A DNA stretch of 64,000 nt from an uncultured Bacteroidales bacterium (GCA_900541925.1 UQMB01000010.1:1-64000), one strand, 5' to 3'. Positions 8,416 to 17,626 are shown, counted from the stretch's first letter. Numbers and translations: made by a program. Notes: generated by a model not told the origin, from the letters alone.

Positions 8416-9828
8416 CTAGAATTTTCCGTCTTTGTTGGCCTCCTCTATGCTCTGGTAGAGGTAGGTCGGGTAGTTGCCGTTGAAGCATGCGAGGCATAGC
8501 TCGCTGCGGTGCCCGGCTTCATAGAGGGCGGCTTCGGAGAGGAACGCCACGGAGTCCGCTCCGAGCAGTTCCTGCACCTCCTCGATGCTCTTGTGGGCGC
8601 AGATGAGCTCCTCGTAGGTGGATATGTCCACTCCGTAGAAGCACGGTCTCTTGATCTGCGGGCTGGCGATGCGCAGGTGCACTTCCTTCGCCCCGGCGTC
8701 CTTGAGCATCTTCACTATCCTCCTGGATGTGGTGCCGCGCACGATGGAGTCGTCGATGAGCACGACTCTCTTGCCCTGCACGATGGTCTTGACTGCGGAC
8801 ATCTTCATCTTCACGCCTTTCTCCCTGAGTTCCTGGGACGGCTGGATGAATGTGCGCCCGATGTATTTGTTCTTGATGAGCCCCATCTCATAAGGCAGGC
8901 CCGCGGCTTCGGCGTAACCCATCGCGGCGCTGAGGCTGGAATCCGGCACCCCGACCACTATGTCCGCGTCGGCCGGCGCCTCGCGGAAGAGGAGCTTGCC
9001 GCTGAGTTTCCTGAAATTGTGCACGTTGCTGCCCTCGATGTCGCTGTCCGGGCGGGAGAAGTAGATGTACTCCATCGCGCACATATAGTGGTGGTAGAAG
9101 TCCGAGTAGCGGTTGGAGCGGAGGCCGTTGTGGTCTATGGTGACGATTTCGCCCGGCTCGATGTCCCTGATGTACTGTGCCCCGATCACATCGAATGCGC
9201 ATGTCTCGCTGCTCACCACATAGCCGTCGCCGAGTTTCGCCAGCGAGAGCGGCCTCAGACCGTGCTTGTCGCGGCAGACATAGATGCGCTTCTCCGTCAT
9301 TATCAGGAACGCGAACGCTCCCTCTATCATGTTGAGGGCCTCGCGTATGGCGAATATTCTCGGGTGCTTGCGCTCCCTGGTGTCCTTGCGGATGAGGTGT
9401 GCCAGAATCTCGCTGTCCGACGATGACTGGAAGAGGCTTCCGTGGTCTTCGAGGTAGCGGCGCAACTGGGCGGAGTTCACGAGGTTGCCGTTGTGCGCGA
9501 GGGCGAAGTCCCCGGTGTTGTGGTGGAAAAGAAAAGGTTGCACATTCTCTATGCCGCCGCCGCCCGAAGTGGAGTACCTGACATGTCCTATGGCCATTGA
9601 GCCCGGGAGGGAGGCTATCTTGTCGCCGTTGAAGACTTCCGTTACGAGGCCTTCTCCCTTGATTCTCTTGAGGACTCCGTCATCGTTGCGTGCGACGATG
9701 CCGCATCCTTCCTGTCCGCGGTGCTGAAGGGCGTGAAGCCCGTAATAGACCAAGTTGGCGGCATCCGGGACCCCGTAGATGCCGAATACTCCACACTCTT
9801 CGTGAAGTTCTCTGTCAGGGTAATTCAT
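8416..9828 (-). CDS. purF: Amidophosphoribosyltransferase PurF
   Basis: PurF makes 5-phosphoribosylamine from PRPP and glutamine, the first committed step of purine synthesis. The 470-residue protein has an N-terminal glutaminase domain with nucleophile Cys12 (EECGVFGIYG). The eleven residues before it form a propeptide to be removed. The PRPP loop reads LIDDSIVRGTT in the C-terminal half. The ATG at 9828 matches that propeptide; a longer reading to 9873 adds unrelated residues. A TACATTTG promoter box ends six bases upstream, so the mRNA may be nearly leaderless. purC and purB are divergent next door, making a small purine cluster, and a radical SAM gene follows after five bases. Confidence 0.96.
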   Translation of the reverse strand: MNYPDRELHEECGVFGIYGVPDAANLVYYGLHALQHRGQEGCGIVARNDDGVLKRIKGEGLVTEVFNGDKIASLPGSMAIGHVRYSTSGGGGIENVQPFLFHHNTGDFALAHNGNLVNSAQLRRYLEDHGSLFQSSSDSEILAHLIRKDTRERKHPRIFAIREALNMIEGAFAFLIMTEKRIYVCRDKHGLRPLSLAKLGDGYVVSSETCAFDVIGAQYIRDIEPGEIVTIDHNGLRSNRYSDFYHHYMCAMEYIYFSRPDSDIEGSNVHNFRKLSGKLLFREAPADADIVVGVPDSSLSAAMGYAEAAGLPYEMGLIKNKYIGRTFIQPSQELREKGVKMKMSAVKTIVQGKRVVLIDDSIVRGTTSRRIVKMLKDAGAKEVHLRIASPQIKRPCFYGVDISTYEELICAHKSIEEVQELLGADSVAFLSEAALYEAGHRSELCLACFNGNYPTYLYQSIEEANKDGKF

Positions 9829-9833
9829 AGAGA

Positions 9834-9841
9834 CAAATGTA
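9834..9841 (-). promoter_or_regulatory. Likely -7 box of purF
   Basis: TACATTTG on the minus strand fits the Bacteroidota TAnnTTTG box exactly. It ends six bases before the purF ATG at 9828, so transcription would begin at or within a few bases of the start codon. No good -33 TTTG lies 19-21 bases upstream. Confidence 0.5.
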
Positions 9842-9850
9842 GCAAGATTT

Positions 9851-9882
9851 TTTCGGATACTGAGAAAAAACATCTAACTTCG
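9851..9882 (+). promoter_or_regulatory. Possible purC promoter
   Basis: TTTC at 9851-9854 and TAACTTCG at 9875-9882 are 20 bases apart, the spacing expected for Bacteroidota -33 and -7 boxes, with one mismatch in each. The leader to the purC ATG would be about 20 bases. It lies in the 81-base gap shared with purF, so the two promoters are back to back. Confidence 0.4.
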
Positions 9883-9909
9883 TGCGATAATGTTTTCTCA
9901 AGTTTCAAA

Positions 9910-10863
9910 ATGAAAGCGATAGTTACCACCGACTTCAAGTTTCCGGGCCAGACAGCCAAGTATCAAGGCAAGGTCCGCGATGTGTACAGCATCGGAAAGG
10001 ATTATCTCGTCATGGTCGCCACCGACCGCATCTCAGCCTTCGACGTAGTGCTCCCCGAGGGAATTCCTTACAAGGGACAGGTGCTCAATCAGATAGCATC
10101 CAAGTTCCTGGACGCCACCTCCGACATCATCCCTAACTGGAAGCTCTCCGAGGTCGATCCTATGGCCACGGCCGGTCTGCGCTGCGAGCCGTTCAAGGTC
10201 GAGATGGTCATCCGCGGCTATCTCACCGGACACGCCTGGCGCGAGTACAAGGCGGGGAAACGCAGCCTCTGCGGCGCGGCCCTTCCGGAGGGCATGGTCG
10301 AGAACCAGAAATTCCCTCAGCCTATCATCACTCCTACCACCAAAGCCGCCGAGGGCCACGATGAGGACATCAGCCCGGAAGACATAGTGGCGCAGGGCAT
10401 CGTCAGCGCCGAGGACTACGCCCAGCTGGAGAAATACACCCGTGCCCTCTACGAGCGCGGCTGCGAGATGGCCGCAGACAAGGGCCTCATCCTCGTGGAC
10501 ACCAAGTACGAGTTCGGCAAGCGCGACGGCAAGATCATCCTGATGGATGAGATCCACACCCCGGATTCATCCCGCTACTTCTATTCCGAGGGCTACGGGG
10601 AGCGCCTCGCCAAGGGAGAGAGGCAGCGCCAGCTCTCCAAGGAGTTCGTGCGCGAGTGGCTCATGTCCGAGGGCTTCAGCGGCCAGGAGGGACAGAAAGT
10701 GCCGGAGATGACCCCTGAAGTGGTGGCCGGCATCACGGCGAGGTATGTCGAGCTCTACGAGCATCTCACCGGCGAGAAGTTCATCCCTGCCGAGTCGGGT
10801 GACGCGCTCTCGCGTATCGAGGCCAACATCAACGCGTTCCTTTCCAAAAACGAGGCTATATGA
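9910..10863 (+). CDS. purC: SAICAR synthetase PurC
   Basis: PurC joins aspartate to CAIR using ATP, giving SAICAR, in de novo purine synthesis. The 317-residue protein shows the family N-terminal block KYQGKVRDVY near residues 14-23, the VATDRISAFD motif, and the VDTKYEFG block of the ATP-grasp-like half. The ATG at 9910 is preferred; the in-frame extension to 9721 runs into the divergent purF. Its stop overlaps the purB start by four bases (ATGA), so the two are one operon, and PurB acts on the PurC product. Confidence 0.95.
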   Translation: MKAIVTTDFKFPGQTAKYQGKVRDVYSIGKDYLVMVATDRISAFDVVLPEGIPYKGQVLNQIASKFLDATSDIIPNWKLSEVDPMATAGLRCEPFKVEMVIRGYLTGHAWREYKAGKRSLCGAALPEGMVENQKFPQPIITPTTKAAEGHDEDISPEDIVAQGIVSAEDYAQLEKYTRALYERGCEMAADKGLILVDTKYEFGKRDGKIILMDEIHTPDSSRYFYSEGYGERLAKGERQRQLSKEFVREWLMSEGFSGQEGQKVPEMTPEVVAGITARYVELYEHLTGEKFIPAESGDALSRIEANINAFLSKNEAI

Positions 10864-12152
10864 TAGACAGGTATTCCCGTAAGGTGATGAGGGACGTCTG
10901 GACTGAGGAGAACAAGTTCGGCGCCTATCTCGAGGTCGAGATCCTCTCCTGCGAGGCATGGAGCAAGCTCGGGGTCATCCCGGCGGGCGATGTGGAGAAA
11001 ATCCGCGAGAACGCCAGGTTCGACGTGGACAGGATCAAGGAGATCGAGGAGGTCACCCGTCACGATGTGGTGGCGTTCACCAGGGCTGTGAGCGAGAGCC
11101 TCGGCGAGGAGCGCAAGTGGGTCCATTACGGTCTTACCTCCACCGATGTCGTTGACACGGCGAACGGCTACCTCATCAAGCAGGCGGACGCCATCCTCCT
11201 CCAGGACATGGAGGAATTCCTTGAGGTGCTTCGCCGCCGGGCGATAGAGTTCAAATCGACTCCTTGCATCGGCCGTACCCACGGCATCCATGCCGACATC
11301 ACTTCCTACGGTCTCAAGTGGGCGCTGTGGTATGAGGAGATGAAGCGCAACATCGAGCGTTTCAAGTATGCCAGCCAGGGCGTCGAGGCGGGGAAGATGA
11401 GCGGTGCCGTCGGCAATTTCGCCAACATCCCGCCGTTCATCCAGGACTATGTCTGCGAAAAGCTCGGCATCAATTCGGCCAACATCTCCACGCAGGTGCT
11501 TCAGCGTGACCGCCACGCCTATTATATGGCTACCCTGGCTGTCATAGCCGGGACGCTCGAGCAGATGGCGACGGAAGTGCGCAATTCGCAGCGTACCGAG
11601 GTCAGGGAGTCCGAGGAGGCTTTCCGCAAGGGACAGAAGGGTTCCAGCGCCATGCCGCACAAGAGGAATCCGATCTCTTCGGAGAATATCTGCGGCTGCG
11701 CGCGCGTGATGCGCGGCTACATGGTGACAGCCTGCGAGAACGAGGCTCTCTGGTATGAGAGGGACATTTCGCATTCTTCCACCGAGCGCATCATCCTTCC
11801 TGACGCCACGGAGCTTCTCGACTATATGCTCTGCAGGTTGAAGGGCATCCTTGAGAATCTTGTCGTCTATCCGGAGAATATGCTGGAGAACATCTACAAG
11901 ACCAAGGGAGTGATCTTCGCGCAGCGGGTGATGAATCTCCTCATCTCGAAGGGGCTCTCACGCGAGGAGGCTTATGACACGGTACAGCCTGTGGCTATGA
12001 AGGCTTGGACAGAAGGTCTTGACTATCAGACTCTCTTGAAGGACAACGAGAAGGTGATGGGGCTTGTCAGCACCGATGAGCTTGAGTCCTGCTTCACGCT
12101 TGACTACTATTTCAAGAACGTCGACTTCATCTTCGACCGGGTGGGAATCTAG
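10860..12152 (+). CDS. purB: Adenylosuccinate lyase PurB
   Basis: PurB splits fumarate from SAICAR and from adenylosuccinate. The 430-residue length is normal for the bacterial enzyme. The family signature GSSAMPHKRNP lies near residues 261-271, and TSTDVVD and GRTHG blocks carry active-site residues. It begins inside the purC stop codon, so the pair is translationally coupled. The gene ends 24 bases before the second inverted-repeat element, which separates it from the convergent regulator gene. purA, which makes its other substrate, is in this window at 29801-31096 but not in this operon. Confidence 0.96.
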   Translation: MIDRYSRKVMRDVWTEENKFGAYLEVEILSCEAWSKLGVIPAGDVEKIRENARFDVDRIKEIEEVTRHDVVAFTRAVSESLGEERKWVHYGLTSTDVVDTANGYLIKQADAILLQDMEEFLEVLRRRAIEFKSTPCIGRTHGIHADITSYGLKWALWYEEMKRNIERFKYASQGVEAGKMSGAVGNFANIPPFIQDYVCEKLGINSANISTQVLQRDRHAYYMATLAVIAGTLEQMATEVRNSQRTEVRESEEAFRKGQKGSSAMPHKRNPISSENICGCARVMRGYMVTACENEALWYERDISHSSTERIILPDATELLDYMLCRLKGILENLVVYPENMLENIYKTKGVIFAQRVMNLLISKGLSREEAYDTVQPVAMKAWTEGLDYQTLLKDNEKVMGLVSTDELESCFTLDYYFKNVDFIFDRVGI

Positions 12153-12176
12153 CGTGGTCGCTCTTGGGCGCACGCG

Positions 12177-12329
12177 TTTTCCGTCAGTGTCGGTCATGGA
12201 CACCCCCTCCAGACTGCGTTCTGTTGGGGGTGGTCTCGACCGACCCACCCTGCCAGGCCCCCTCGGTCATGCGTACCCCTATCTGAGCGCGCTCCAGGGC
12301 ATGCGGGCATAACCGAGGCTGACGGAAAA
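12177..12329. repeat. Inverted-repeat intergenic element, copy 2
   Basis: This is the second copy of the element at 1357-1502. Ends 12177-12198 and 12308-12329 are imperfect inverted repeats (TTTTCCGTCAG and CTGACGGAAAA outermost). A C-G pair in the copy 1 stem is a T-A pair here (12197 with 12309), a change that keeps the helix. The shared interior includes CTCCAGAC, GCGTTCTG and CCCCCTCGGTCA. Like copy 1 it fills the space between two convergent genes. The rest of the gap, 12330-12444, shows nothing recognisable. Confidence 0.75.
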
Positions 12330-12444
12330 GTCGGGAGCAGGGAGTTGTCAACCAGTATACGGTGCAACAAGCTCCAAAGTGTAGGCCGATTTCAAATAAG
12401 GTCAATATACAGAGCGTTGTTGAGGGCAATCACGCGGAAGTAAA

Positions 12445-13578
12445 TTATCTGTGCGTCTCCCGGAATTCTTTCGGCGAGTAGCCTACGATGTTCCTGAAGG
12501 CTCTGTTGATGTTTGTATTGTCCTTGAAGCCTGCCATCAGCGCGATATTGAAGATTGGCAGGTCAGTCCGGACAAGCAGCTCCTTCATCCGTTCAACCCT
12601 CATTTCGAGGAGAACCCTGTGTATGGTCTTGTCTCCATAGGCATTCTTGAAACGCATCTCCACTGAACGCCGCGACAGAGGAATGTCGCGTATGATGTCA
12701 TTCACTCCGATATCCTCGGTGAAGTGCTTTTTCATGAAATCAACAACTCTCTTTATATATTCGTCTGAAGTCTGCAAACGAGGAGTCGATTCTCGCTCGA
12801 CAATTCCTGCCGGACTGTGGAACAGAATGTCGCTGTCCCCATCCCCGGTATCGAGTTTGTCATTGATGTACTGGCCGATGCGATATCCGACTCTTTCAAA
12901 CTCCAACTCTATGGTGGAGATTGTCGGGGAGGTGATGTTGCAGGTGAAGGAGTCGTTGTCGACCCCCAGTACCGAGATATCCTCCGGAATCCTGAGCCCG
13001 CTGCTTATGCAGACCTCAATCAGCATCTTTGCGTTGACATCGTTGCAGCAGAAGATTCCTGCCGGTTTGGGCAGTTTTTGAAGCCAGTCGCGCATCGCCA
13101 TCCAGTCCTCTCCGCTGTCATCGGAATAAAAACCGGGTATGATTCTATCTCCGGCACTTGTCTGGTACGCCCTTATCCGTTCATCAGACCACACTACGCC
13201 CTTGAATCCGCAAAAGGTCAGATGCATGTCTGCATACCTGAGAAAAAACCCTGCCGCCATCTTCCCTACAGCGTCATTGTCGCAGTGGACTATCGGGAAA
13301 CCTGTCACCATCTCCCTCCTCTGATAGAGCACGACAGGTATTCCAAGCTGTTTGGCTATTGGGACATCGATTCCCTTCCACTGCCCAAAGATGGCGTCAA
13401 TCTCAAGATCGTGTACCATGCTGACTATCTTCGAGATGTGGCACGGGCTGTCGCGTATTGCTGGCGGAACCTGATAAAACCTCCATCCGCCACGGCTGTT
13501 TGAGAAGCGGGATAATCCCTTGACGAGCAGCCGTGCCGGTTCGCGGGACAAGTCCCCGAGAAGCAGAACATTTATCAT
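12445..13578 (-). CDS. AraC/XylR-type transcriptional regulator
   Basis: This 377-residue protein combines an N-terminal LacI-like sugar-binding domain (about 1-260) with a C-terminal AraC helix-turn-helix pair (about 275-375). That is the arrangement of XylR-type regulators, which sense a sugar in the cytoplasm and activate catabolic genes. I start at ATG 13578 (MINVLLLGD); the extension to 13620 adds residues before the first beta strand and crosses the promoter box. A TATATTTG box ends five bases upstream. Since it diverges from the SusCD operon at 13757, it is the best local candidate to control it. That role is inferred from position. Confidence 0.85.
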   Translation of the reverse strand: MINVLLLGDLSREPARLLVKGLSRFSNSRGGWRFYQVPPAIRDSPCHISKIVSMVHDLEIDAIFGQWKGIDVPIAKQLGIPVVLYQRREMVTGFPIVHCDNDAVGKMAAGFFLRYADMHLTFCGFKGVVWSDERIRAYQTSAGDRIIPGFYSDDSGEDWMAMRDWLQKLPKPAGIFCCNDVNAKMLIEVCISSGLRIPEDISVLGVDNDSFTCNITSPTISTIELEFERVGYRIGQYINDKLDTGDGDSDILFHSPAGIVERESTPRLQTSDEYIKRVVDFMKKHFTEDIGVNDIIRDIPLSRRSVEMRFKNAYGDKTIHRVLLEMRVERMKELLVRTDLPIFNIALMAGFKDNTNINRAFRNIVGYSPKEFRETHR

Positions 13579-13582
13579 GTCG

Positions 13583-13590
13583 CAAATATA
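13583..13590 (-). promoter_or_regulatory. Likely -7 box of the AraC/XylR-type gene
   Basis: TATATTTG on the minus strand is an exact TAnnTTTG box ending five bases before the ATG at 13578. As with purF, this predicts an mRNA with almost no leader. No clear -33 box is present at the usual distance. Confidence 0.5.
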
Positions 13591-13655
13591 GGCATTATTT
13601 CGCAAAACGTATAATAACATTCGCAGTGGTTCGTATAATGTCTTGATGCCAGTAC

Positions 13656-13663
13656 TAACTTTA
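13656..13663 (+). promoter_or_regulatory. Possible -7 box of the SusCD operon
   Basis: TAACTTTA differs from TAnnTTTG at the last base, and a TTCG lies 22 bases upstream at 13630-13633. If used, the leader to the BACON gene would be about 90 bases and would contain repeat copy B. Confidence 0.3.
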
Positions 13664-13674
13664 CCGCCAAATAA

Positions 13675-13731
13675 GTAAGCGGCAAAAAATAAGTTGCCAA
13701 AGGTGATGCAAGTTATTTTTTAACGATTACT
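13675..13731 (+). repeat. AT-rich intergenic repeat, copy B (longest)
   Basis: Blocks in order: GTAAGCGGCAA, AATAAGTTGCC, GGTGATGCAA, TTATTTTTTAACGATTACT. It shares the last three blocks with copy A at 335-380, and the first and last with copy C at 33919-33951. It lies in the presumed leader of the large SusCD operon, just before the BACON gene. Confidence 0.65.
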
Positions 13732-13756
13732 AAAATGTGTAAATGACACATAATTG

Positions 13757-15223
13757 ATGATGCTGATGAAACAGAGAATTATTATAGGTGTGTTGCTTGC
13801 CTTTGCTCTTTTTTCCTGCTGGGCGCCCGACGGAATGCGTGAGGAGGTCCCTTTCCTCAAGCCGGAACTAAACGAATTGACGCTTGCGGGAGACAACATG
13901 GACGGCAGCCCGGTACGTGACACGATAACCCTTTCCTCGAACAGGAGCTGGAACGCTTCTCTTCCCTCCGGGGCGGATTGGCTGGAACTGGAAACCCTTG
14001 AAGATCTTAATCTTGAAGAACGCACAAAGAATGTGCGCATCGCGCTGAAAGCGTCCGATAACAGGGGGCTGAGGAGGAGTGCAAGCATCCTTTTCTCCGC
14101 ATCCGGACTTTCCGAGTCCGTTGAGGTTATTCAGAACTCAAGAACTCCACGGCTGGATGTCAAGGAGAAAAGCGACTACGGTTCAGTCTCCCCGGATGCC
14201 GCAGTATATCCTCTCACCATCGTTTCAAACATGGCGTGGACGGCGGAGGTCGCAGCATCATCGACAGAGTACGCGAGCCTTGACCGCAATTCCGGTGAAG
14301 GCAACGGCACCGTCAACATCTCTTTGGCGGAGAACGGGGACGCTGTCAACTCAAGGACAGCCGAAGTTGTGTTCAAGGCCGAGGGCTGTGAGGATGTCAT
14401 CGTGACATTTGTTCAAAGCCGGGGTGTGCCGTATTTTCGCTTTGCCGCCGAAAGCGCTGTGGCTGATGCCTATCCGGCATCGCTCAGCTACACGATATCT
14501 TTCCAGACCAACAGCAACTGGAGCGCAGCGATAGAGGGCGTCGACGGGTTCTCCTCGGCAAGGCTGGGGGCGGATTCCGGTACGCGAGAGGACTCTTCCG
14601 TCAAGGTTTACTTCACACCGGCGACATGCTTCGGCAAGACCGCCTCTCTCAAGGTCAAGTTCACCCCTGAAGGAGTGGAATCCAAAGTATTCGAAGTCCG
14701 TCAAGAACCGGCGATAGGAATCGTGCTTTTCGATCCGGAGACTGGGGCCGCTGTAGAAGAGGCTTGCTGGCCGTTCAGCTATCCGTCCAGAGCGGATATT
14801 CCGTCGACTTCCCAGAAAAACGACAATGACCCGTACTATCAGAAACTCAAGGACCTTGAACTCCTGAGCGGATACAGGGCAGGTCTTTATTCAAGTGCGG
14901 GTTTGTGGTATATTCCATCGTCCGGGCTCAACTTCGGCGGGAAACCGGCCGGCTCGTACCTCACGGCTCCTGCCGTGGAAGGACACAGGCTCGTCAAGGT
15001 GCATTACCGTTGTGCGAAGGCATGGCCGAAGAACCTCTCCTTGTCCGTATGCGGCAAGGACAAGGAGACCCCTGTCGGCGGTGGCGAGCAGATTCCGCTC
15101 CCGACCAAAGTGCAGGAGTACACATGGGAACTCAGCGGAACTGATGCCGGGACGGAATACTATCTTGTTTCTTCGGGCACGGCCAACTTCTTCATGGCTG
15201 AAGTGATTTTCTATTATGAATGA
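13757..15223 (+). CDS. BACON-domain lipoprotein
   Basis: This 488-residue lipoprotein has a lipobox ending in ALFSC near residue 21. After it come three BACON-like beta domains, each with the typical S-N-x-x-W core (for example SSNRSWNA, VSNMAWTA, TNSNWSAA), up to about residue 320. The C-terminal 150 residues look like a beta-rich carbohydrate-binding module but I cannot assign a family. BACON domains are found in surface glycan-binding and glycan-degrading proteins, so a surface glycan-binding role is likely. I use the first ATG, 13757; ATGs at 13760 and 13766 are also possible. Its end overlaps the next gene by eight bases, making it the first gene of the operon. Confidence 0.82.
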   Translation: MMLMKQRIIIGVLLAFALFSCWAPDGMREEVPFLKPELNELTLAGDNMDGSPVRDTITLSSNRSWNASLPSGADWLELETLEDLNLEERTKNVRIALKASDNRGLRRSASILFSASGLSESVEVIQNSRTPRLDVKEKSDYGSVSPDAAVYPLTIVSNMAWTAEVAASSTEYASLDRNSGEGNGTVNISLAENGDAVNSRTAEVVFKAEGCEDVIVTFVQSRGVPYFRFAAESAVADAYPASLSYTISFQTNSNWSAAIEGVDGFSSARLGADSGTREDSSVKVYFTPATCFGKTASLKVKFTPEGVESKVFEVRQEPAIGIVLFDPETGAAVEEACWPFSYPSRADIPSTSQKNDNDPYYQKLKDLELLSGYRAGLYSSAGLWYIPSSGLNFGGKPAGSYLTAPAVEGHRLVKVHYRCAKAWPKNLSLSVCGKDKETPVGGGEQIPLPTKVQEYTWELSGTDAGTEYYLVSSGTANFFMAEVIFYYE

Positions 15224-17609
15224 GAATACAATGAGACGAATGTTGAAATATATGCCGCTGTCTGTCGTTCTTGCAGTCCTGCCAGTGATGACCGTTGCGC
15301 AGACGCCTCGTGACACGATGCGGGTGGACAAGTCGCTGTGTGATTCTCCTGCACGCTTTATTTCCGGGAGGATTTCCGGGGTGCAGGTAGGCGAATTCAA
15401 TGGCGATGCGACATCCGGGGCCAACATACTGGTGCGTGGTGTCAACTCCGTGAGGACCGCCGGCCAGCCGCTTTGGATTGTCGATGGAATGCCGCTCGGC
15501 AACTTCCAGGCCTCCTATGCGACAGTCGAGAACCAGCTTTCTTTCCTGAATGTCTATGATGTGGAGAGCATAGAGGTCATCAAAGACCTTTCGGCAGCGG
15601 CAATCTACGGCTCTATGGGGGCCGACGGTGTCATAATCGTGAACACCACGCGCCGAGGCCGGGCAGATGGTCTGAAAATCGAGTGGAACTCATCCCTTGG
15701 CGCTGCACTCCCGTATGGAGAGCCGTCAGATGCCTATCGCACTGGACTGAGCCAGAACCACTTCGTGGGACTTACATCCACAAAAGGCAATTCGATGCTC
15801 CGTGTGTCTGTCGGATATATCGGCAAGGATGGTGCGGCCAGAAGGAACAGCGGCAATTCTGGCAACTTTTCGGTGATGTACGAGACGATGGTGAATCCTG
15901 TACTCTGGTTCGGGACCAACACGATGCTTTCGATCGGGCAGGCCGCTTCTCCGGACATGTTCCGGCAATACGGGGATCCGTCACTTATGATGGCGGCGAG
16001 ATTCCCGGAGAACAAGGCGCTCGGGACGGTTTCCGGGTTCCTTGCCGACTTCGATAACGATGCCCGTATATATCGTGTCGTCAACAGCTCAAGCCTTACG
16101 GTCAATTTCCTTAAAGAACTGAATTTCAAGGCGGATTTCGGAATGGATTACCATAACCTGACGCGTTGGATATGGTTCGGCCCGCAGACCCCGTCCGGTG
16201 CCGCCCTCAACGGGAAGGCGGACATTGACGGTTATTCGCAGATGCGTTTCTTCATCACCCCGTCTCTGAACTGGAAGCGACACTTCGAGGAGCATGCCGT
16301 GGAGCTTTCCGCCGGGGCGAAGATCATATACGATGACAATAAGTCGAACTTAATGGAGGGTTCTGATTTTTTCAGCCATGAACTCAGGGCGAAGGGGCTT
16401 AACATACATTCGAGCAAGACGACATTGGATTACAGTGCATACGGCTATCTCAGCTACAGTGCGTTTCTAAAGGGGGCTTACCGCTTCCGGGAGCTTGCCG
16501 GAGTGGATTTCTCCGTGATGCCGCAATGGACTCCGCGCTACGGTGGTGCCGTGCCTGTCCTATATTATGGGGCCGAGGCTTTCGTCAATGTATATAAAGG
16601 GATCCGGCTTGCGGGCGGTTATGGTACGGCAGGCTCTGAAATCCCTGTTCCTTACGGGGCTTTCGGGAACTTCCTTCCATCTTATGATCTGATTGACCCG
16701 TCGGTGAGTTTCTACTATGAGGGGCTTATGAGGACCGGCAGCAAAGAATGGCACGCCGGAACTGAAATCGAACTATGGAACGGAAAGTTCAATTCTTCTC
16801 TGAAGTATTTCCGCAGGCACACGGATGATGCCTTCAATACATACTGTTTCGGGCAGAAAGGCGAGAATTATCTCTGGGAGTGGTCCGGCAGGACCGATGT
16901 TTCCGACAGGACGACCTCATTCACCTCATACGGAGTGGAGGTGGATATCGATACGGTGCCGGTGAAGACAGAGGATTGGCAGTGGTCACTGGGCACGTCT
17001 TTCACTTGGTACGACAATGTCGTGACGGCAGTTTCCGGGGCCGACCTTGCTATGAGGGACCTCGGGGGCGGGATGACTGTCTCGGCCAATGTGACTGGAC
17101 GCCCGATAGGTTCATTTGTCGGCTATGAAGTGCTTGCAGACGGCTCCATTGTGGACAGGACCTCAGACGGCAGGATTTCAAAAACTGATATGACCATTCT
17201 CGGAAGTCCGACGCCAAAACTCTATGGGGCGGTGCGCACATCGTTGATGTTTAAGGATTTCCATCTGGATGCAGTGCTCGACTGGCAGACAGGAGGACAC
17301 ATCGCCGACCTTAATGCCCAGTTGGGTGCAGTCCCGGATGCGGATGGTCTTATGAGCAGTTATGTGAAGAAATCGGACATGTTCCGCATGAACAGTCTCT
17401 GTGCTTCATACGATTTCAATTTCCCGCATGCCAGGTTCCTCAAGTCCCTGACGGCGAGCCTGAGCGCATACAATCTGTTCGCCGTATCAGCCTATGACGG
17501 GTGGAATCCTCTCGCGGATTGTTATGCAGCCTATGGTGTTCACGGTGTCGACTATGCCTCATTCAAACTTCAGAGGACGCTTGTCGCGGGAGTTAAGCTG
17601 GTATTCTAA
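15216..17609 (+). CDS. Short SusC-like TonB-dependent receptor
   Basis: This 797-residue outer-membrane protein goes from its signal peptide almost straight into the TonB plug (ATSGANILVRGVNS and IVDGMPLG). The carboxypeptidase-like domain that opens normal SusC proteins is missing, as is any STN domain, and the barrel is short; SusC proteins are usually about 1000 residues. The plug signature SIEVIKDLSAAAIYGSMG, here ending GADGVI, is intact. It overlaps the BACON gene by eight bases and is followed after 17 bases by a full SusC gene, so one operon has two receptors but only one SusD. It could be a reduced receptor paired with the BACON lipoprotein. No frameshift is visible. Confidence 0.8.
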   Translation: MNENTMRRMLKYMPLSVVLAVLPVMTVAQTPRDTMRVDKSLCDSPARFISGRISGVQVGEFNGDATSGANILVRGVNSVRTAGQPLWIVDGMPLGNFQASYATVENQLSFLNVYDVESIEVIKDLSAAAIYGSMGADGVIIVNTTRRGRADGLKIEWNSSLGAALPYGEPSDAYRTGLSQNHFVGLTSTKGNSMLRVSVGYIGKDGAARRNSGNSGNFSVMYETMVNPVLWFGTNTMLSIGQAASPDMFRQYGDPSLMMAARFPENKALGTVSGFLADFDNDARIYRVVNSSSLTVNFLKELNFKADFGMDYHNLTRWIWFGPQTPSGAALNGKADIDGYSQMRFFITPSLNWKRHFEEHAVELSAGAKIIYDDNKSNLMEGSDFFSHELRAKGLNIHSSKTTLDYSAYGYLSYSAFLKGAYRFRELAGVDFSVMPQWTPRYGGAVPVLYYGAEAFVNVYKGIRLAGGYGTAGSEIPVPYGAFGNFLPSYDLIDPSVSFYYEGLMRTGSKEWHAGTEIELWNGKFNSSLKYFRRHTDDAFNTYCFGQKGENYLWEWSGRTDVSDRTTSFTSYGVEVDIDTVPVKTEDWQWSLGTSFTWYDNVVTAVSGADLAMRDLGGGMTVSANVTGRPIGSFVGYEVLADGSIVDRTSDGRISKTDMTILGSPTPKLYGAVRTSLMFKDFHLDAVLDWQTGGHIADLNAQLGAVPDADGLMSSYVKKSDMFRMNSLCASYDFNFPHARFLKSLTASLSAYNLFAVSAYDGWNPLADCYAAYGVHGVDYASFKLQRTLVAGVKLVF

Positions 17610-17626
17610 AAGTGGAGGGAGGAAAG

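Noticed and set aside
10755..11774. 339-codon frame opposite purB
   Set aside because: purB is intact with its signature motif on the plus strand; the opposite frame has no start context or family.
12330..12444. A tRNA in the purB-regulator gap
   Set aside because: No acceptor stem, T-loop sequence or cloverleaf could be formed by eye; none was found in the other gaps either.
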